The notes beneath the pieces are model-generated. The model was given only the letters and a program-made list of their open reading frames with translations. It ran no database searches and was not told where the DNA came from. Positions 11,626 through 23,525 of a stretch of DNA of 64,000 nucleotides are shown here, piece by piece; within the stretch, counting starts at the first letter, position 1, and each line of letters opens with the position of its first letter. The position numbers and the translations under genes are program-made. This DNA is from Nemertoderma westbladi (taxonomy: Eukaryota; Xenacoelomorpha; Nemertodermatida; Nemertodermatidae), in NCBI GenBank assembly GCA_032718475.1, contig JAUCBJ010003349.1, positions 1 through 64,000 on the forward strand, read 5' to 3'.

Positions 11626-14600
11626 CCGCTCCCAGAAAATGGGATTTTCAGTCTATAAAATATAAAAATCACAGTTTCTAAAACATAAAGATACTCTAAA
11701 CAGTTCGTTTTTCTTGCGCGGACGGCGTTCACGCAGTTTCCCGAGGCCAGCAAGAGTCCTTTTCTCTTTGGGGCGAGCCACTTTACTAGAAAGGCTATAA
11801 CTCCTGGGTAAAGGGTGCAATACAATTGCATTAGAAGGTTTGGGTTTACGGTCGGTGTCTCGTCCATTTCGATATGCTTCTCCTCGAGCTGATTTTCCTC
11901 CGCTTGTCATGGGATATGTTCGTCCAAAACTCTCGCAGAGAATAGGGTTTTCTAAGCTTGATATCTTCTTAGAGATTCGAGATTTCCCAATCGAACTGAG
12001 ATAAGGCCAATTCGTTTATCGATTGGACTTACTGTTATAACTTACGTTTATCTGAACAAACGCAGGTTTCTTTTTTGATCTTTATAGAATAGCGTTTAAC
12101 TCGTTTCGTACAACGCTCTCCTTCACCTTGATGAAGGGTTGTATCGCGTTAAACGGGGACGACCATACGGTTGGATAGTGATATTAGGTGTCCGCATCAC
12201 AATCCGGCTAGGTAAGATGGGCGGCTAGCTAGAAATCACTGTCGGAGTGTTACCGATTAATTGTTAGGGTAGCACTAGATCTTTGAACAGTGAATACAGT
12301 CCGCGAGGATCCGCGACACCACCAGGATCGCAGGTCTGAGGTCCAACTAAGGAATGAGGAGGTTTGACCGAGTATTCCGGGACTCTGATCGTAGGTTTAC
12401 TCCAGGATCGTTCGAGCCAAGTGAGCATAGGTGATACGTCAAACAAGTTTCGCTCGAAACTCCAGTAAATATAATGAGCACAACTGTGTTTAACACAACG
12501 TTTCCGTGGATGTTTATGTCTTTCCGTTTATTGGCTGGGTCTAGGGCATTTATCGTAATAATACCAAAGACGCACGTCTGGTAGGGGAAACGCGGATGAT
12601 ATTTATTTGTTGTTACAATGCTTCTATCAAGAATTCCAAATATATGTTGGAGTTACCGCGTTTATTTGTTTCTTTAATGTCTTTTCTTTCGAGTCGATTT
12701 CGAATAGGATTTTCGCATTATAATTTTGGTTTATCGTTTCGACTCCTCTGGGTAGGATATGTTCGACATAGTCCGTATCGTGTAAATCGATAGAATGGCC
12801 AATGGTTAAGAAGTCCATATACATACCATTACAATGCGTGTAGCGAGCGGTGAATTTTCCATAGTCCAATTCACGCGTAAGTTACTTCCAGGAAATCGTA
12901 GGTTCGATATAACGACCATCATCCTTCGTAGTAGTTGGACTAGTATCACCGCGTATCAAGCTATCAACAAACGCTTGAAAGTAGAGTATATCGCTCCCTG
13001 ATACCAAGACCATCTTCTATCAACTCCGTCATATCTGCTATATATGAGTTTATTAATATTATAATGAGTTTATATTTAGGCTAGCGAGCGTCGCTGCCTA
13101 CCCCAATCAGCCCCCGGACAGTGCGAGATCCTCAGCGCCGATGTGTCGTCGCCGCTGTACTTTCGCCAACGACGTAGCCGCACAACGACAACGACAACCG
13201 GCACAAGTCACTCGACTGTCCGTCCCAAAGGCTTAGATACACCTCAGGTTCTTACTGGAGAGTTAGGGTTACTTTCACAATTGCGACTCGCTACTGTAAA
13301 CACACCTTAGTAGTAACATTCGCCTATAAACTCACAAATACCACACACACAACTTGTCACAAATTACACACACTCGGGCCATTTGTCCGTTAGTCAATGC
13401 CTTCCAGAATGTCACTGTATTATTATGTATCCTTGGATACTAGCAGTGCGCTATTTATTCCCTATGCTATTCAATGGGACAAGCTTTCTATTGTTCTTTT
13501 AACTCAATACTAATTCTAGCGTGGTTGTTGCTATGGTGACATTATGTAAAGCTAGCGGTAGAATTAGGGTAATTCCAATGCATACAGATCTGGGATGTTA
13601 TTTAATAGTAATTCTTTAATGGTCAATGTCCTGTTTTATACATGGCTTTATGAATTTTATCGGCTATTGACTATGTTTGGGAGACTTTCGCACACTCATA
13701 CGCATAATAAGATAAATCTCCGCTCCCTTGATCTATTAATTAATGGAATTTTGGGAATGTTATAAATTGCGTAAAAATGGCAATTTATTAAATTCATTAA
13801 AAGGCATGAATTTAAATTTATTCCCTGAAATTTTATTATTTGATAATTAAATTGACATATTTTGATTCTAGAACATGTCTGGGGACACAAGATCCTTAAT
13901 TCTATGAAAATTGTCTTTTTAAGAATATCAGTAAATGCTACGATATCTTAATTGACTAGAATTGTTGAAGGATCTGAATTTTACAGATTTTGATTTATTA
14001 GATTTGCAAATATTAAATAATTAATATTTGAGATGGGCACCGATTTATTCCAGAACTTGTCTGGGGACGTTAACCACTGATTCTAGAATTTGTCTTTCAA
14101 GTATATCGGTAGGTGCCGCGATGTCTTAATCGACTAGAATTACAGATGGTCAAAGGGTTTAACAGATTTATTTTGCGTTATACGCTACTGTTAAAGGGAC
14201 ATCACGCTACTATATGTAATATTTAATATACGGTATGAGAGCAATATCGCACGAAGCAATGTCAGTGTGAAGAGGCAAGTCGTTTCCAAGGTCTACCCAG
14301 AGCTTGGTTTAGCCGAGACACGAGGATCTGAACTTTGCATTCCTAATACTCTGCCTACCAATAATACTTGAATATAGTAGTGGCTTTATTGTACTTTAAT
14401 AAGTACGGATATGTCATCTTACTGTAGTTACGTATTTGTAATGTAATACGGACAGTAAGGAAGGAGGAAAATAATTATTTCTCGCCGTCGCACTAAATAT
14501 AATATATACGTAATTAAGTAATAAACGCGAATATATATTGCACTAATCTAATAAATAATCGCTAAAATAACATTCTACTAAATGAAATTAAAGAAAACGA

Positions 14601-14691
14601 TTATAATAAAATTACATAATAATACATACATAATATAAAATAATAAAAATAAATATAAAATAATATAGTCACACACCCACTCCGTATGTTG
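11626..14691 (-). other. 3' internal region of the BEL-type element, no gene found
   Basis: About 3 kb lie between the protease end and the 3' LTR. I see no frame longer than about 100 residues and none of the motifs expected for reverse transcriptase, RNase H or integrase. It includes a diverged direct duplication (13860-14150) and AT-rich DNA near 14500-14680. Either pol was deleted and replaced, or this is unusual 3' leader material of a non-autonomous family. Confidence 0.6.
13860..14150. repeat. Diverged direct duplication, offset about 182 bp
   Basis: Blocks of about 108 bp at 13860-13967 and 14042-14149 share the order GTCTGGGGAC, a TCTA(T/G)-AA(A/T)TTGTCTTT segment, AT(A)TC(A/G)GTA and CGACTAGAATT or TGACTAGAATT. 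Between them at 14007-14030 is a hairpin with arms CAAATATTAA and TTAATATTTG. Confidence 0.65.
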
Positions 14692-16599
14692 TTATGTTAT
14701 GGAGTCCCTAGATATTTGTTGGATTAGGGAGGTGGTCGTGGGAAGAGTATCTTGCCTTCCATAGTTTCCGGACAGTTTTCGGTCTCTTTCCAGTAAACAT
14801 AAACGACCAGCTGGGCGATTGAGTGGTTGTGTTACTTTCTCCGCTCCCTTGGCCTGTCTAATCTTCATCGGGCTAAGATGAGGAGGCCATTCATCTTCTT
14901 TACTTAGGAAGTCGGGTCCACCTAACCGGTCTGGAGTATCTGTAAGTTCTTGAGGAGTTGCTCCTCTGGAAGCGATGTTGGCTAGATTGATCGTCTCGGG
15001 GCAATGTCTCCATTGATCTACATTGGAGTTGATGTCGTCATTATCTGAGGAGTATGGTATTCCCTCAGTTGGGTCGTCAACTTCACTGCTCTCCACTTCC
15101 CGTTCACTTAATTGATATACCTGTTCTTTTGGTAATCTTTCCATAAGAGTTCTACGAGAAGGGCCAGTAAAGTACCAACCTACTCTAGTTCTTCCCGCAT
15201 AAACTTGTAGAGGTTGCGGTTGAGCAGGCCGTTTCTCCAATGTCTCGAGCGCTTCATGCGCATTTTGACCGATGAGTATTTGGACTCCAGGGTAATCGGT
15301 GTTAAATCTAGGTATTCCAAACTGCTGGGTGAAATCGTCCTCATCCCAGTTATAAGGTTCCACTTGGCTGGTCGCGAAGTTCTTTATTGCTACCATTTTC
15401 ACTGACCTTATACTATGTTTTCCTAGTTCATCCTGGGGTGTGGACAATGCGCCTACATAATAATCCGCTGTTACGGTGGATTTCCAAACTTGCATTATTC
15501 CTGACATGTTTAGCTTAGTTCGGTATTTGGGTTGTCCAGCAAAGATGTCCTCGGCTATTTCTTTGTCGATGAATGTTCCTGTGCTACCGGAGTCAAGGAG
15601 GGCGTTCACTACATAACTCCTTTTAGGTCCATGGACCCTTACTTGTACTACAGGAAATTCTCGGATTCCTACATTGGAAGGTGGCGCTTTCCAATATGGT
15701 TGTCGATCAGAAGTAGTTAGGGTTAGGTCGCTGTCTGTGTCCTTTTCATACGTAAGTGCTCGATACACTGCGGTATTTGTCAGGTAACAGGATTCGTTTT
15801 CGTCGGAGAACTCGTCCGTATAGAATCCTTCCATCTCAGATTGATCAGTGTCGTTCACATCACTGAATTGGACATGTAGTTCGGACTCACTTACCTGACT
15901 CGGGCTGTTTTGTTCGAATTCCGTGTGCAACAAGATATGATGTTTTGCGCCGCACTTTGCACACCTTGCGTCGGAGTAACAGGTTCGCCGTTGGTGTCCT
16001 CGTCTGAGGCAATTATAACACAACCGCTTATCCCTCATGACTTCACGTCTATCCTTTAGTGATTTCCTCAGGAATTTATCACACGCATTTAAACGGTGGG
16101 GCCCATCGCACAGCACACATTTGGGCTTGATGTTACTTACTTTAACATGTGCTGTGTGGTGCACGTTCGTTCTTTCCTCGGGATTTCTTACATGAATTCT
16201 CTTAGGAGACGTAGGAGGAGTTTTTCTTACCTGTTCTCTCCTGTCATTGGTTCGAGACTTGAATTTACTTATGTCCTTTAGGATTTTATTGTCATAGTAA
16301 GATCTTTCAGTGTCTTTTCCGCTGTCTTCCTCTTGAGAAGCCTGGCTTTCGCCGTCGTCTGTATAACAAACTGGTATTACCTTTCTCCTAGAAACGGGTT
16401 TCTCACTTACCTTGTTTTCCGGTGTCTTCTCTCTAGACTGTTTTAGGAGCTGTAATTTCACTTCTCCATCTAGGAATGACATGAGATCAGCCATGGTAGG
16501 GTCTCGTTGTTGCTGTTCCATCATATATAACACCTTCTTGTCCCAGCGTGTACCTACTCCACCCTTTGGTAAAGTAGATGCTAAGGCTCCTACAACCAT
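14692..16599 (-). pseudogene. BEL/Pao gag C-terminus and aspartic protease region
   Basis: This 635-residue frame has a zinc-knuckle block at about residues 156-226: a CVLCDGPHRLNAC-type knuckle, CYNCLRRGHQRRTC, and a CAKCGAKHHILLH ending, the arrangement seen in BEL/Pao Gag. An aspartic protease signature (LLDSGSTGTFID) lies near residue 335. The protein would package element RNA and cut the polyprotein. It ends at a stop just where the reverse transcriptase should begin. Upstream, the equivalent reading is interrupted by a stop near 16675 and a frame change near 16930, so gag and protease no longer form one product. The start at 16599 is simply the first Met of the open stretch. Confidence 0.8.
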
Positions 16600-16820
16600 A
16601 GAGTTCTGGTATTCATGAGACTTACCTAACCAATCTAGCTGTCTACAGATCTCCTGAATCTCATCGGAAAATTATATAATCCCGCTGCTAAGAAACTTTT
16701 GGGGCGCCATTAATTTCGCATATAAATACCTAGCTATGTTAGTCTTATTACCATACCTGATGTTTAGTGTATCCCAAACTTGTCTTAATCCGTCTGGATG
16801 TCCAATAAACTTTAACGCCA
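16600..16820 (-). other. Gag linker in a shifted frame
   Basis: Between the two long minus-strand frames, a third frame translates to sequence of the DUF1759-like capsid region of BEL/Pao Gag (for example FNEYYKDNIQN, read at about 16881-16920). It is cut by a TAA near 16675. This shows the two frames were one gene, now broken by a frameshift and a stop. Confidence 0.65.
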
Positions 16821-19379
16821 TTAACTTGGGAGATCCTTCCAAGCACTCGATGAGGAATCTAAGTTTCTCTCCATTAGATAGTACAGAGTTCTGAATGTTA
16901 TCTTTATAATATTCATTAAAAGGTAACCATTTATCTCATCTCCATTGAACTTGACGATCTCTCCCACCTTTACCGCTTGCCGGGCTTCGGTTCTAGCCAT
17001 TTGACGCGTAAAACTTTCTTGGGCCATCGTGTTATTTAATATCGAGTTATCGGTATATAAATTTCTCGGATTATGATCAGGTCTATAGGGAATGTCATTA
17101 TCAACAGGTCTATAATTACCCTTAATAGGGTTCACTATAGGAGTTTCTACTTTGCTAGCAGTATATATGCGTGTAGGCTCCATACCTTGCGCATGAGATA
17201 CTTCAGACCTAACAGGTTGACACATTGTTACCGAGGGTGGTGGTATACCCCTTTGTGTATTTACTAATTTATCGCGTTCTAGCGCGATACTTTGCTGCAC
17301 TTCTTGCAACTCTAGCCTACTTTCCCTTACTGTGCCCTTGAATTGCTGAACAGTCTCCTGCATCTGCCCGAGCAGGAGATCCATCCCCCGCCGTCTCTCG
17401 TCCACCCATTCGACTGCCGAAGCGGGAGTCGCCAACGTTGTAGCGGGCGGACGAGGGACAACGGGCGACAAATCATGAATATTTCGCTCGGGGTCCAGGA
17501 CCTGAACTGTCTCATGGGCTGTTCTACTGGGCACAGGTAGCTTAGTGCTGTGCAGAGGGAATTTAGAGGTAGTTTTAGGGAGCACAGGTGTGTCTATCAC
17601 CGAAGGGGTGATTTCAAGAACAGGCCTAATTATTTCAGGCTCATCTACTATAGTAGGGAGTCTTTCTATTTTAATTATTTGGTCTGTGGGTTCTGTACTA
17701 CCTAAGTTGGTGTTATTTAGTTGCCTTCTAACAGCTGGAGGCAAATCAGGCAATTTCTGACGGTGGGATGTTCTTTTACGTCTGCTTAGACGAGATCTAT
17801 TTCCTTTGCCTTCATTATCGGTGGTATCGCCTTCCTCAGATGATGTATATCCCTGTCTTTTGGGAGTAGATCGATTCATCATCTGCATATTACTAGCTGC
17901 TAACTGTTTATTTATGCAGTCTTGATTCTCCTGAATGTTTTCCAATTCTAATTGGGTGATTTCTTCCGCCGCTCTCCGTTCTGCTTCTGCCACTGCCATG
18001 GCCGCCTTTCTTTTCATTTCGGCTGCTTTTCTTTTCGCTTCTGCCTCTGCCGCTGCCGCTGCCGCTTTTCTTTCCATTTCGGCTGCTTTCCTTTTTGCTT
18101 CTGCCTCTGCCGCTGCCGCTGCCGCTTTCCTTTCCATTTCGTCGGCTTTACTTTCCTCTTCGGCTGCTTTCCTTTCAGCTTCGGCAGCTGCTACTGCTGC
18201 TTTCTTTCTGTCTTCTATACGTTTTTTCTTTACTTGTTCTTCTTGGACTCGTGTGATGCGGAGTTGTTCATCAAATTTAGCCTGGTTCGCAGCCCTCATT
18301 TCCATATCGATGGCATCCAACACACGCTGAGTTCCTTCACTATTAGGGCTAAGTCCATCTAACCTTCTCCTCAACTCGTCATCACCTAAAAAACGTTGAT
18401 AGTCTGACAGATAGATGTCAATGGCATCCCTCTTATGCGGCTTCTCTGCCGTCGCTTCACTTTCCACTTGGGAAAAAGTAGCGTCTGTTGATTCTCCATG
18501 GGTTGAGCGCTCCTCCAGCTGAGCTTTCCACTGAGCCGTTCCTTGAACCTGGAGACTCACCCGTTGAAACCAAGTCTTTACGGCAACTTGCAACGACGTG
18601 TCTTGTCTTCGTTTAGAAGCCTCTTCAAAGGCCGATAATATTAGCCTGATTCGTAGAATTCTTTCTCTAACTTGATAAAGCAGCGGTCCCTGCTCTTGAG
18701 GTCCTTGAGTTTGTTGAAACAGTTGTTCTTTTACTCGCTCCATAGAGCTGAAGAATCCCTGTGCGTATCCGGCTGCGGACCTCTTCCACACAGCTGGATC
18801 AATGGTTTCCTTGGCTACTCCCATCCGGTGTATGTCTTCCCAGGCAGCTTCTGATAAATCAAACGGGAGTCCGGGTCCGGGGAAGTTCCATTGCGACTCG
18901 ACAATAGACTTCAGTTCTTCCCTTGTGTATCCCGCATAACTATCTTTAGTCGATCGCTTACTTCTCGCCCAATCGATCTGGTGTTCTTCCACCGCAATCA
19001 ATAACCTAGTGAGTAGGGCTGCAGGAAGGATGAGAAGGGGGTCCGAATAAACCGCATCCGTCATCTTTGCTCCGCGCTCGGGTGTCAGCTCTACAGTATC
19101 CTCACTACTGGAGCTGTCGGGCCGCTGAGAAATAAGTTCTTGGCTCGCGGGTTGTTGTTGTTCCGCTGCTTCTTGGTCCCGCTTGACCTGAGCTCGAGTG
19201 CCTATGATAGACCTATGGTGTTGGACCAGCCTAGGATCTGATATTACTACTGGAGGGATGACCTTCCTCACAGTGGGAGGTGAACTGAACTTAGGACTAG
19301 ACGGTTCTACACTTCTATCTGAGCCGCAGATAGTTACATCTAATAAACTGTCTGACAGGTTCTGCTTAGTATCAGACAT
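16821..19379 (-). pseudogene. BEL-type Gag N-terminal part with long Ala/Lys/Glu coiled coil
   Basis: The frame encodes 852 residues from an ATG at 19379. The first 370 residues are charged and helix-rich. About residues 376-480 are an Ala/Glu/Lys-Arg heptad-like stretch with an internal duplicated block (ERKAAAAAAEAEAKRKAAEM, encoded near 18000-18130), predicting a long coiled coil. A Pro/Ser-rich linker follows, and then a short region beginning the DUF1759-like part before the frame is lost near 16930 (the last 35 or so residues are out-of-frame). Gag would form the particle. A 250-residue coiled-coil extension is more than I expect for this family. Confidence 0.7.
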
Positions 19380-21353
19380 GTTTGTGTGTACAGTTGAATG
19401 CCTACTGCTATATTACAGTCTAAGCAAGTCTAGTAATTCAGTATTAACTGCTAGCCTAGTAATTAATTACCGATACTGCTACTCAGTGTAGCGTGATATA
19501 TATATAATATATTAGAATACCGGTATGCTTATAGTATATATAACTATATAAGTATTATTACAGACTAGGTTTATCACAGAATACTGGTATAATTTTAGCA
19601 CAAATATATATAAATATATAATAGGCCTATCGGGAATACCGGTATACAGCTTACAGTTTGTAGTATATATAAGTATAATTCTGGACTAGAATTAATTACA
19701 AAGTACCGGTATAATTTCAGCCTAAATTTATAGAAATAAAGATAATAGGTCTATTGTAAATACTGGTATATCAATTATTTTAAATAATTGAATTTCTGAA
19801 TTTTAGGGTTACTTGGTTACTTTACTTACTTTATTACCGTTATTTGAGCAGTAGTCCAACTGATATTGAGACCTAATGGTTGTATGGTAGGCCTACTATT
19901 TATAAATCGTTAGATTTGATTTATAATATATATATACCCGTTTAATGGGTTTTGTCAGTATTTGAAATAAATGTTATTATTTCTGGGAAGGAGTCACTAC
20001 ACAGAAGCTGTGCGCTCTCAGTGAAGTGCTACTTGTTGGACTCTAAAACAAATAATTCTAATTTACCTAAGTTACTTAATACTACAAATTACGTACAATT
20101 CGGGTGAGATTACAATCTCTAAATAAACACAAAAATTTACAAAAAACACAAATACGAATTTTTAGGGTAATTTTACAAGAAGTCTACAAACCAGCCTAAC
20201 AAAGGGTTAGAAATCTGGTTATTACAACGGACAGGGTACTACGGTATTTGAAAATAATAAGTAGTAGTAAATACACTGCGTTGTCCAGATAGGAAAATAC
20301 CACCGCCTGACGACCTATAGCCGTATCGCTATAGGTACTACGTTATGTATCACGGAGTGTCCCTACCTTGAAGCTAATTACCGCGGTCTACCAGAACCAA
20401 CGTGCCTATTAACCACTTTACAACACAAATATACTGCCTACACACTAATTACCTTCGGAAAGCACTGTACACTAAACCCTAAATTAGGTACGAGTACTTG
20501 TACAACAGATAATCAGTAGTTAAAAATACTTGAACAGCCAAAAGAACCACGGCATCTGCTGGAGTGACCGGTGCACAAAATCACCAGTCTTTACCTACGC
20601 CAAGCAGCCCGTGTAGTACCGGGGTTAATTTAACTATAGCGGTATGTATAACAAGCACAATTACTGTAGGAATAAACTTGGGGACATGAATGTTGCGAAT
20701 AATCGCATAAACTCTGAATAATAAATATTACGCAATGCGTACAAACTACTCAAACAAAATGCAGACTAAATGCTGACAGACTACTATCAAGCCTAAATAA
20801 ACCACAGTACATGCAGACTCCAAAATGGTTAGTTAGTATGCGCGCTAACCGAGTAGTACGACTTATTCTTTAAGAGGGGGTTTACCTCACAGCACTGGAA
20901 GCCCCTACTTACTAACTGGCACTTTATTGGACATACACTCTACACACACTACAGTCCTTCAGACTTAACAACAGTCAGACAACAGCTCAGCCTACAAATT
21001 CTCTATACAATCTGAACAGGCTTACACGCCTTCTGCTCAATATTGGCCTACAAACAAATAAAACTGACAGAAATAAGTAAACCATACAAAGGAATAAGGG
21101 GTGATCAATCCCTAATCCCTTAGCAGCCTACAATATACAATATATCACAATCGAAATAATACTGCTGTACCTGTACTGCAGTAAGTACCGGTACGGGTGA
21201 TCAGGCAGTCAGGCCTACTGGTTAACGGTCGACCGGTACTTTAGCTTTATTGCCTACCGCAATACAGAAGCAATATCTGCTATTGTTCTTTACCAGAACA
21301 ATATTAAACTGCATTTAGTGCCTACACTGCAACACAGACTAGATATCCGTTAT
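19380..21353 (-). other. 5' leader of the BEL-type element
   Basis: About 2 kb lie between the 5' LTR and the gag ATG. I see no gene. TACCGGTA-type words recur, and there is a near-repeat of about 95 bp at 21250-21350 (GCCTAC...GCAA(T/C)ACAGA...TATC(T/C)G(C/T)TATTGTTC) just outside the LTR. Such a long leader may hold packaging signals, but nothing specific is visible. Confidence 0.5.
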
Positions 21354-22574
21354 TGTTCGCGCTTTCAGACCTTTGGCAGTTTAACCCGCCAAATTAGGAT
21401 GTCTTCTAGATAATAAATCGCTTTTAGCCTCTGACAAGTATTTGATTCACTACACTAGTTGAAACCAATCCGTGCGCGATCATTCACCCGCTGGATATAC
21501 CCGGGAGATTGACTTCGACGGCTTAATCTTATTGCTATGTAAGCCTAATGTATTATTCGACTGACAGTATTATATAATCTCTGACAATATTATTCACCTT
21601 CGGGGAATATTAACAGTTCCCTTTGGACGTGGCGCTCTATCTATATAAACAGAGCTATGACTTAAACTACATGCAACTATATGGCTCAGTTATAATTCAC
21701 ATATATGGCGCATTCTTTAGGAAATGCTTCGTTATCAGTCTCACTCATACACAATGCTGCACAATACTGCACACTGATCTGCCGATCTTCACTGATTTTA
21801 GTCACATATAAAAGGAACACAGACCGACTCATGTAGGGTCTATCAGATAACATTAGATTCACTTCAAACCACTTTAACATAAGTCACAATCGTTATATGT
21901 AACCTGTCTCTCTTACCTTCGGTATATCAAGAATATTGGGTTTTCGGGGTTATTTCTCGTTATTCCAAATATAATATTTAATCAACCATATAATGAAGAA
22001 CCGACAGTAAATAGCAGTATAACAGTATAAAAGAATGATAAGTTAAGTTTGAGAGTTGATGTGATGGTGTGATCAGATTTGTTATGAGTTTTGATGAGAT
22101 AACGGATATATGTCCTTATAATTAAGCCTACTAGTGTTAGGCTAAAAGCAGAAAAACACAAATATTCCAAAAGCCGTTCTTTCCTGGCTCAGGACAGAAT
22201 GATAACACTGCCCATAATGCATTGCGTGATTTCTCGGAAATTTCTGTACAAGAGCCGTAAAAACGCTCTGATTGGTTGACTAAACTAAGAGATGCCGTAG
22301 AACAAAGAAAATCGACACGTATGAATATCAGCTGTTAACCGTCGTCATAGTAACTACTGTTCAAGAGTATCTAGCCCCTTTTGCGTCACGGAATTGCCAT
22401 AGAATCACCAACCATGTCTTCCAAAGTACACATACGGAAGAAATAGCTCTTAGGTCCTCTAAAAAACACCGATACAGCAATGATACGGCCTCTTACGCCT
22501 ACTAAACCAACTACAGAGTATTTTACGGGAAAAATAAGGAAAAATAACCGGGCAATTCCGCAAAAGCTTTTACA
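21354..22574 (-). repeat. 5' LTR of the BEL-type element (1221 bp)
   Basis: This is the direct-repeat partner of 10540-11625 and starts and ends the same way. It retains a 144-bp block (21727-21870) missing from the other LTR. Apart from that block the two are nearly identical, so the insertion is recent. Confidence 0.9.
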
Positions 22575-22776
22575 ACTTGCTCGGGCCTCAGTTGGACAGC
22601 TAGAGCCACGTCGAGAAACTTTAGAATCTAAAACATTTGATAGACGCATAAAGACGGTCTGCACTGAGATTACCAACCAACAGCGCACTGTGGAGAGCTT
22701 TCTCATTGGTGTCGGCGAGAACATAGAGTTATTAAAGAGAAGAAAGTCATTGTTTTCAAATATCAACCTTAAGTAA
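22575..22776 (+). pseudogene. MULE transposase, C-terminal end after the insertion
   Basis: The coding frame left at 10539 resumes here in the same phase across the ACTTG duplication and runs to a TAA at 22774-22776. It adds about 66 residues rich in charged helix (for example EPRRETLESKTF and IELLKRRKSLF). No ATG starts this piece; any frame starting at 22480 is LTR sequence fused to it. Confidence 0.8.
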
Positions 22777-22928
22777 CGTAAGTAACGTTTTAGTTTAGTT
22801 TTAGTAACAATGTTATCATGTATTATTATGTGTATTGTATATTATGTTTATTAACTACAGTATTCATGAAAATTATAAGAATAGTTTATAATTCAACTGT
22901 GAAATTATTTAACAATTTTTTTATGCCG

Positions 22929-23067
22929 GGATACAACTTGTCCTTTTTTTTGGAAGACAAGTTGTATCCAGGAAAATTGGATACAAGATGTCTGGATACA
23001 ACTTGTCTGGATACAACTTGTCTGGATACAACTTGTCTGGATACAACTTGTCTGGGTTCAACTTGTC
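22929..23067 (-). repeat. Right MULE terminus: tandem 15-bp repeats with hairpin
   Basis: At least five copies of TGGATACAACTTGTC run to the element end. The inner edge has a perfect 14-bp inverted pair (22929-22942 and 22956-22969). The 15-bp period keeps frames open, so a 235-residue frame starting at 22818 mixes transposon repeats with the gene fragment that follows. Confidence 0.8.
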
Positions 23068-23076
23068 CTGTAACCG

Positions 23077-23525
23077 ATGGAATTATCAAGAGAGGGTTGT
23101 TTGTTCTTCCTTCTAAACTTTGTAACAAGTTAACTGTGAAAATTAAAGGGTCTGGTCGACGGTATTGGCGTCCTTCCATTATGGATTGCAAAGAGTCGTT
23201 TATTATGGAAGCAGCAGATCATGCTGAAATGGATAAAAAGATAACGGAAATGGCGGACAAGTACCTTGAGAAGGGGCTTACTATTAATCCTTTCGTAGTC
23301 TACCATGTGGATACACAACAGGCTACTGTCATTTATAATGACATGCGTTTTGTTTGGTCAAGCATCGTTCAAGCTATCGACTTAACCTTCAAACTTGCTC
23401 ATGTGTGTAATCTACAGTACCAAGATGCTTGTCTACCGATCTGGTTATTCTTCGTGCGCTTATTTGGCATTCCTCCAACTGAAATATCGAAGGTCTCCAG
23501 CCTCTTGTCTGATTTGGAAATGTGA
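23077..23525 (+). pseudogene. Uncharacterised gene, 3' part displaced by the MULE
   Basis: The frame reads from the MULE end to a TGA at 23523-23525. It carries a domain with RRYWRPSIMDCKESFI, then NPFVVYHV and LPIWLFFVRLFGIP. I recall this pattern as the C-terminal domain of a multi-copy, uncharacterised protein family whose N-terminal part resembles 7694-8787. The two halves do not join in frame if the duplication is simply removed (off by one base), so an indel or a former intron is needed. The family's function is unknown. Confidence 0.55.

Larger units (their letters stand above)
10540..22574 (-). mobile_element. BEL/Pao-type LTR retroelement, internally defective, inserted in the MULE transposase
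   Basis: Two direct repeats with TG...CA ends (10540-11625 and 21354-22574) enclose 9.7 kb. The flanking 5-mers are both ACTTG (10535-10539 and 22575-22579), a perfect target duplication. The genes read on the minus strand. A purine stretch reading CTGGGAGCGG lies directly before the 3' LTR on that strand and fits a polypurine tract. Gag and protease regions are present but broken. I found no reverse transcriptase, RNase H or integrase. No clear tRNA primer site is visible next to 21353. Confidence 0.85.
8788..23067 (+). mobile_element. Mutator-like (MULE) DNA transposon, split by a BEL-type insertion
   Basis: Inverted terminal arrays of a 15-bp unit (GACAAGTTGTATCCA on the left, its complement on the right) bound the element. 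Flanking 9-mers TGGTAAACG (8779-8787) and CTGTAACCG (23068-23076) match at 6 of 9 positions, an eroded target duplication of the length expected for MULEs. The transposase lies inside and is itself cut by the retroelement at 10540-22574. Removing that insertion and its 5-bp duplication leaves about 2.24 kb. Confidence 0.75.

Noticed and set aside
17935-18362. Plus-strand Ala/Ser-rich or Phe/Cys-rich frames
   Set aside because: They are the complement of the repetitive coiled-coil codons of Gag.
21805-21815. TATA box (TATAAAAGG) as LTR promoter
   Set aside because: It is on the plus strand, while the element's genes read on the minus strand.
22818-23525. A 235-residue gene starting at 22818
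   Set aside because: Its first third is translated MULE terminal repeat (CLDTT units); only the part after 23077 is gene-like.
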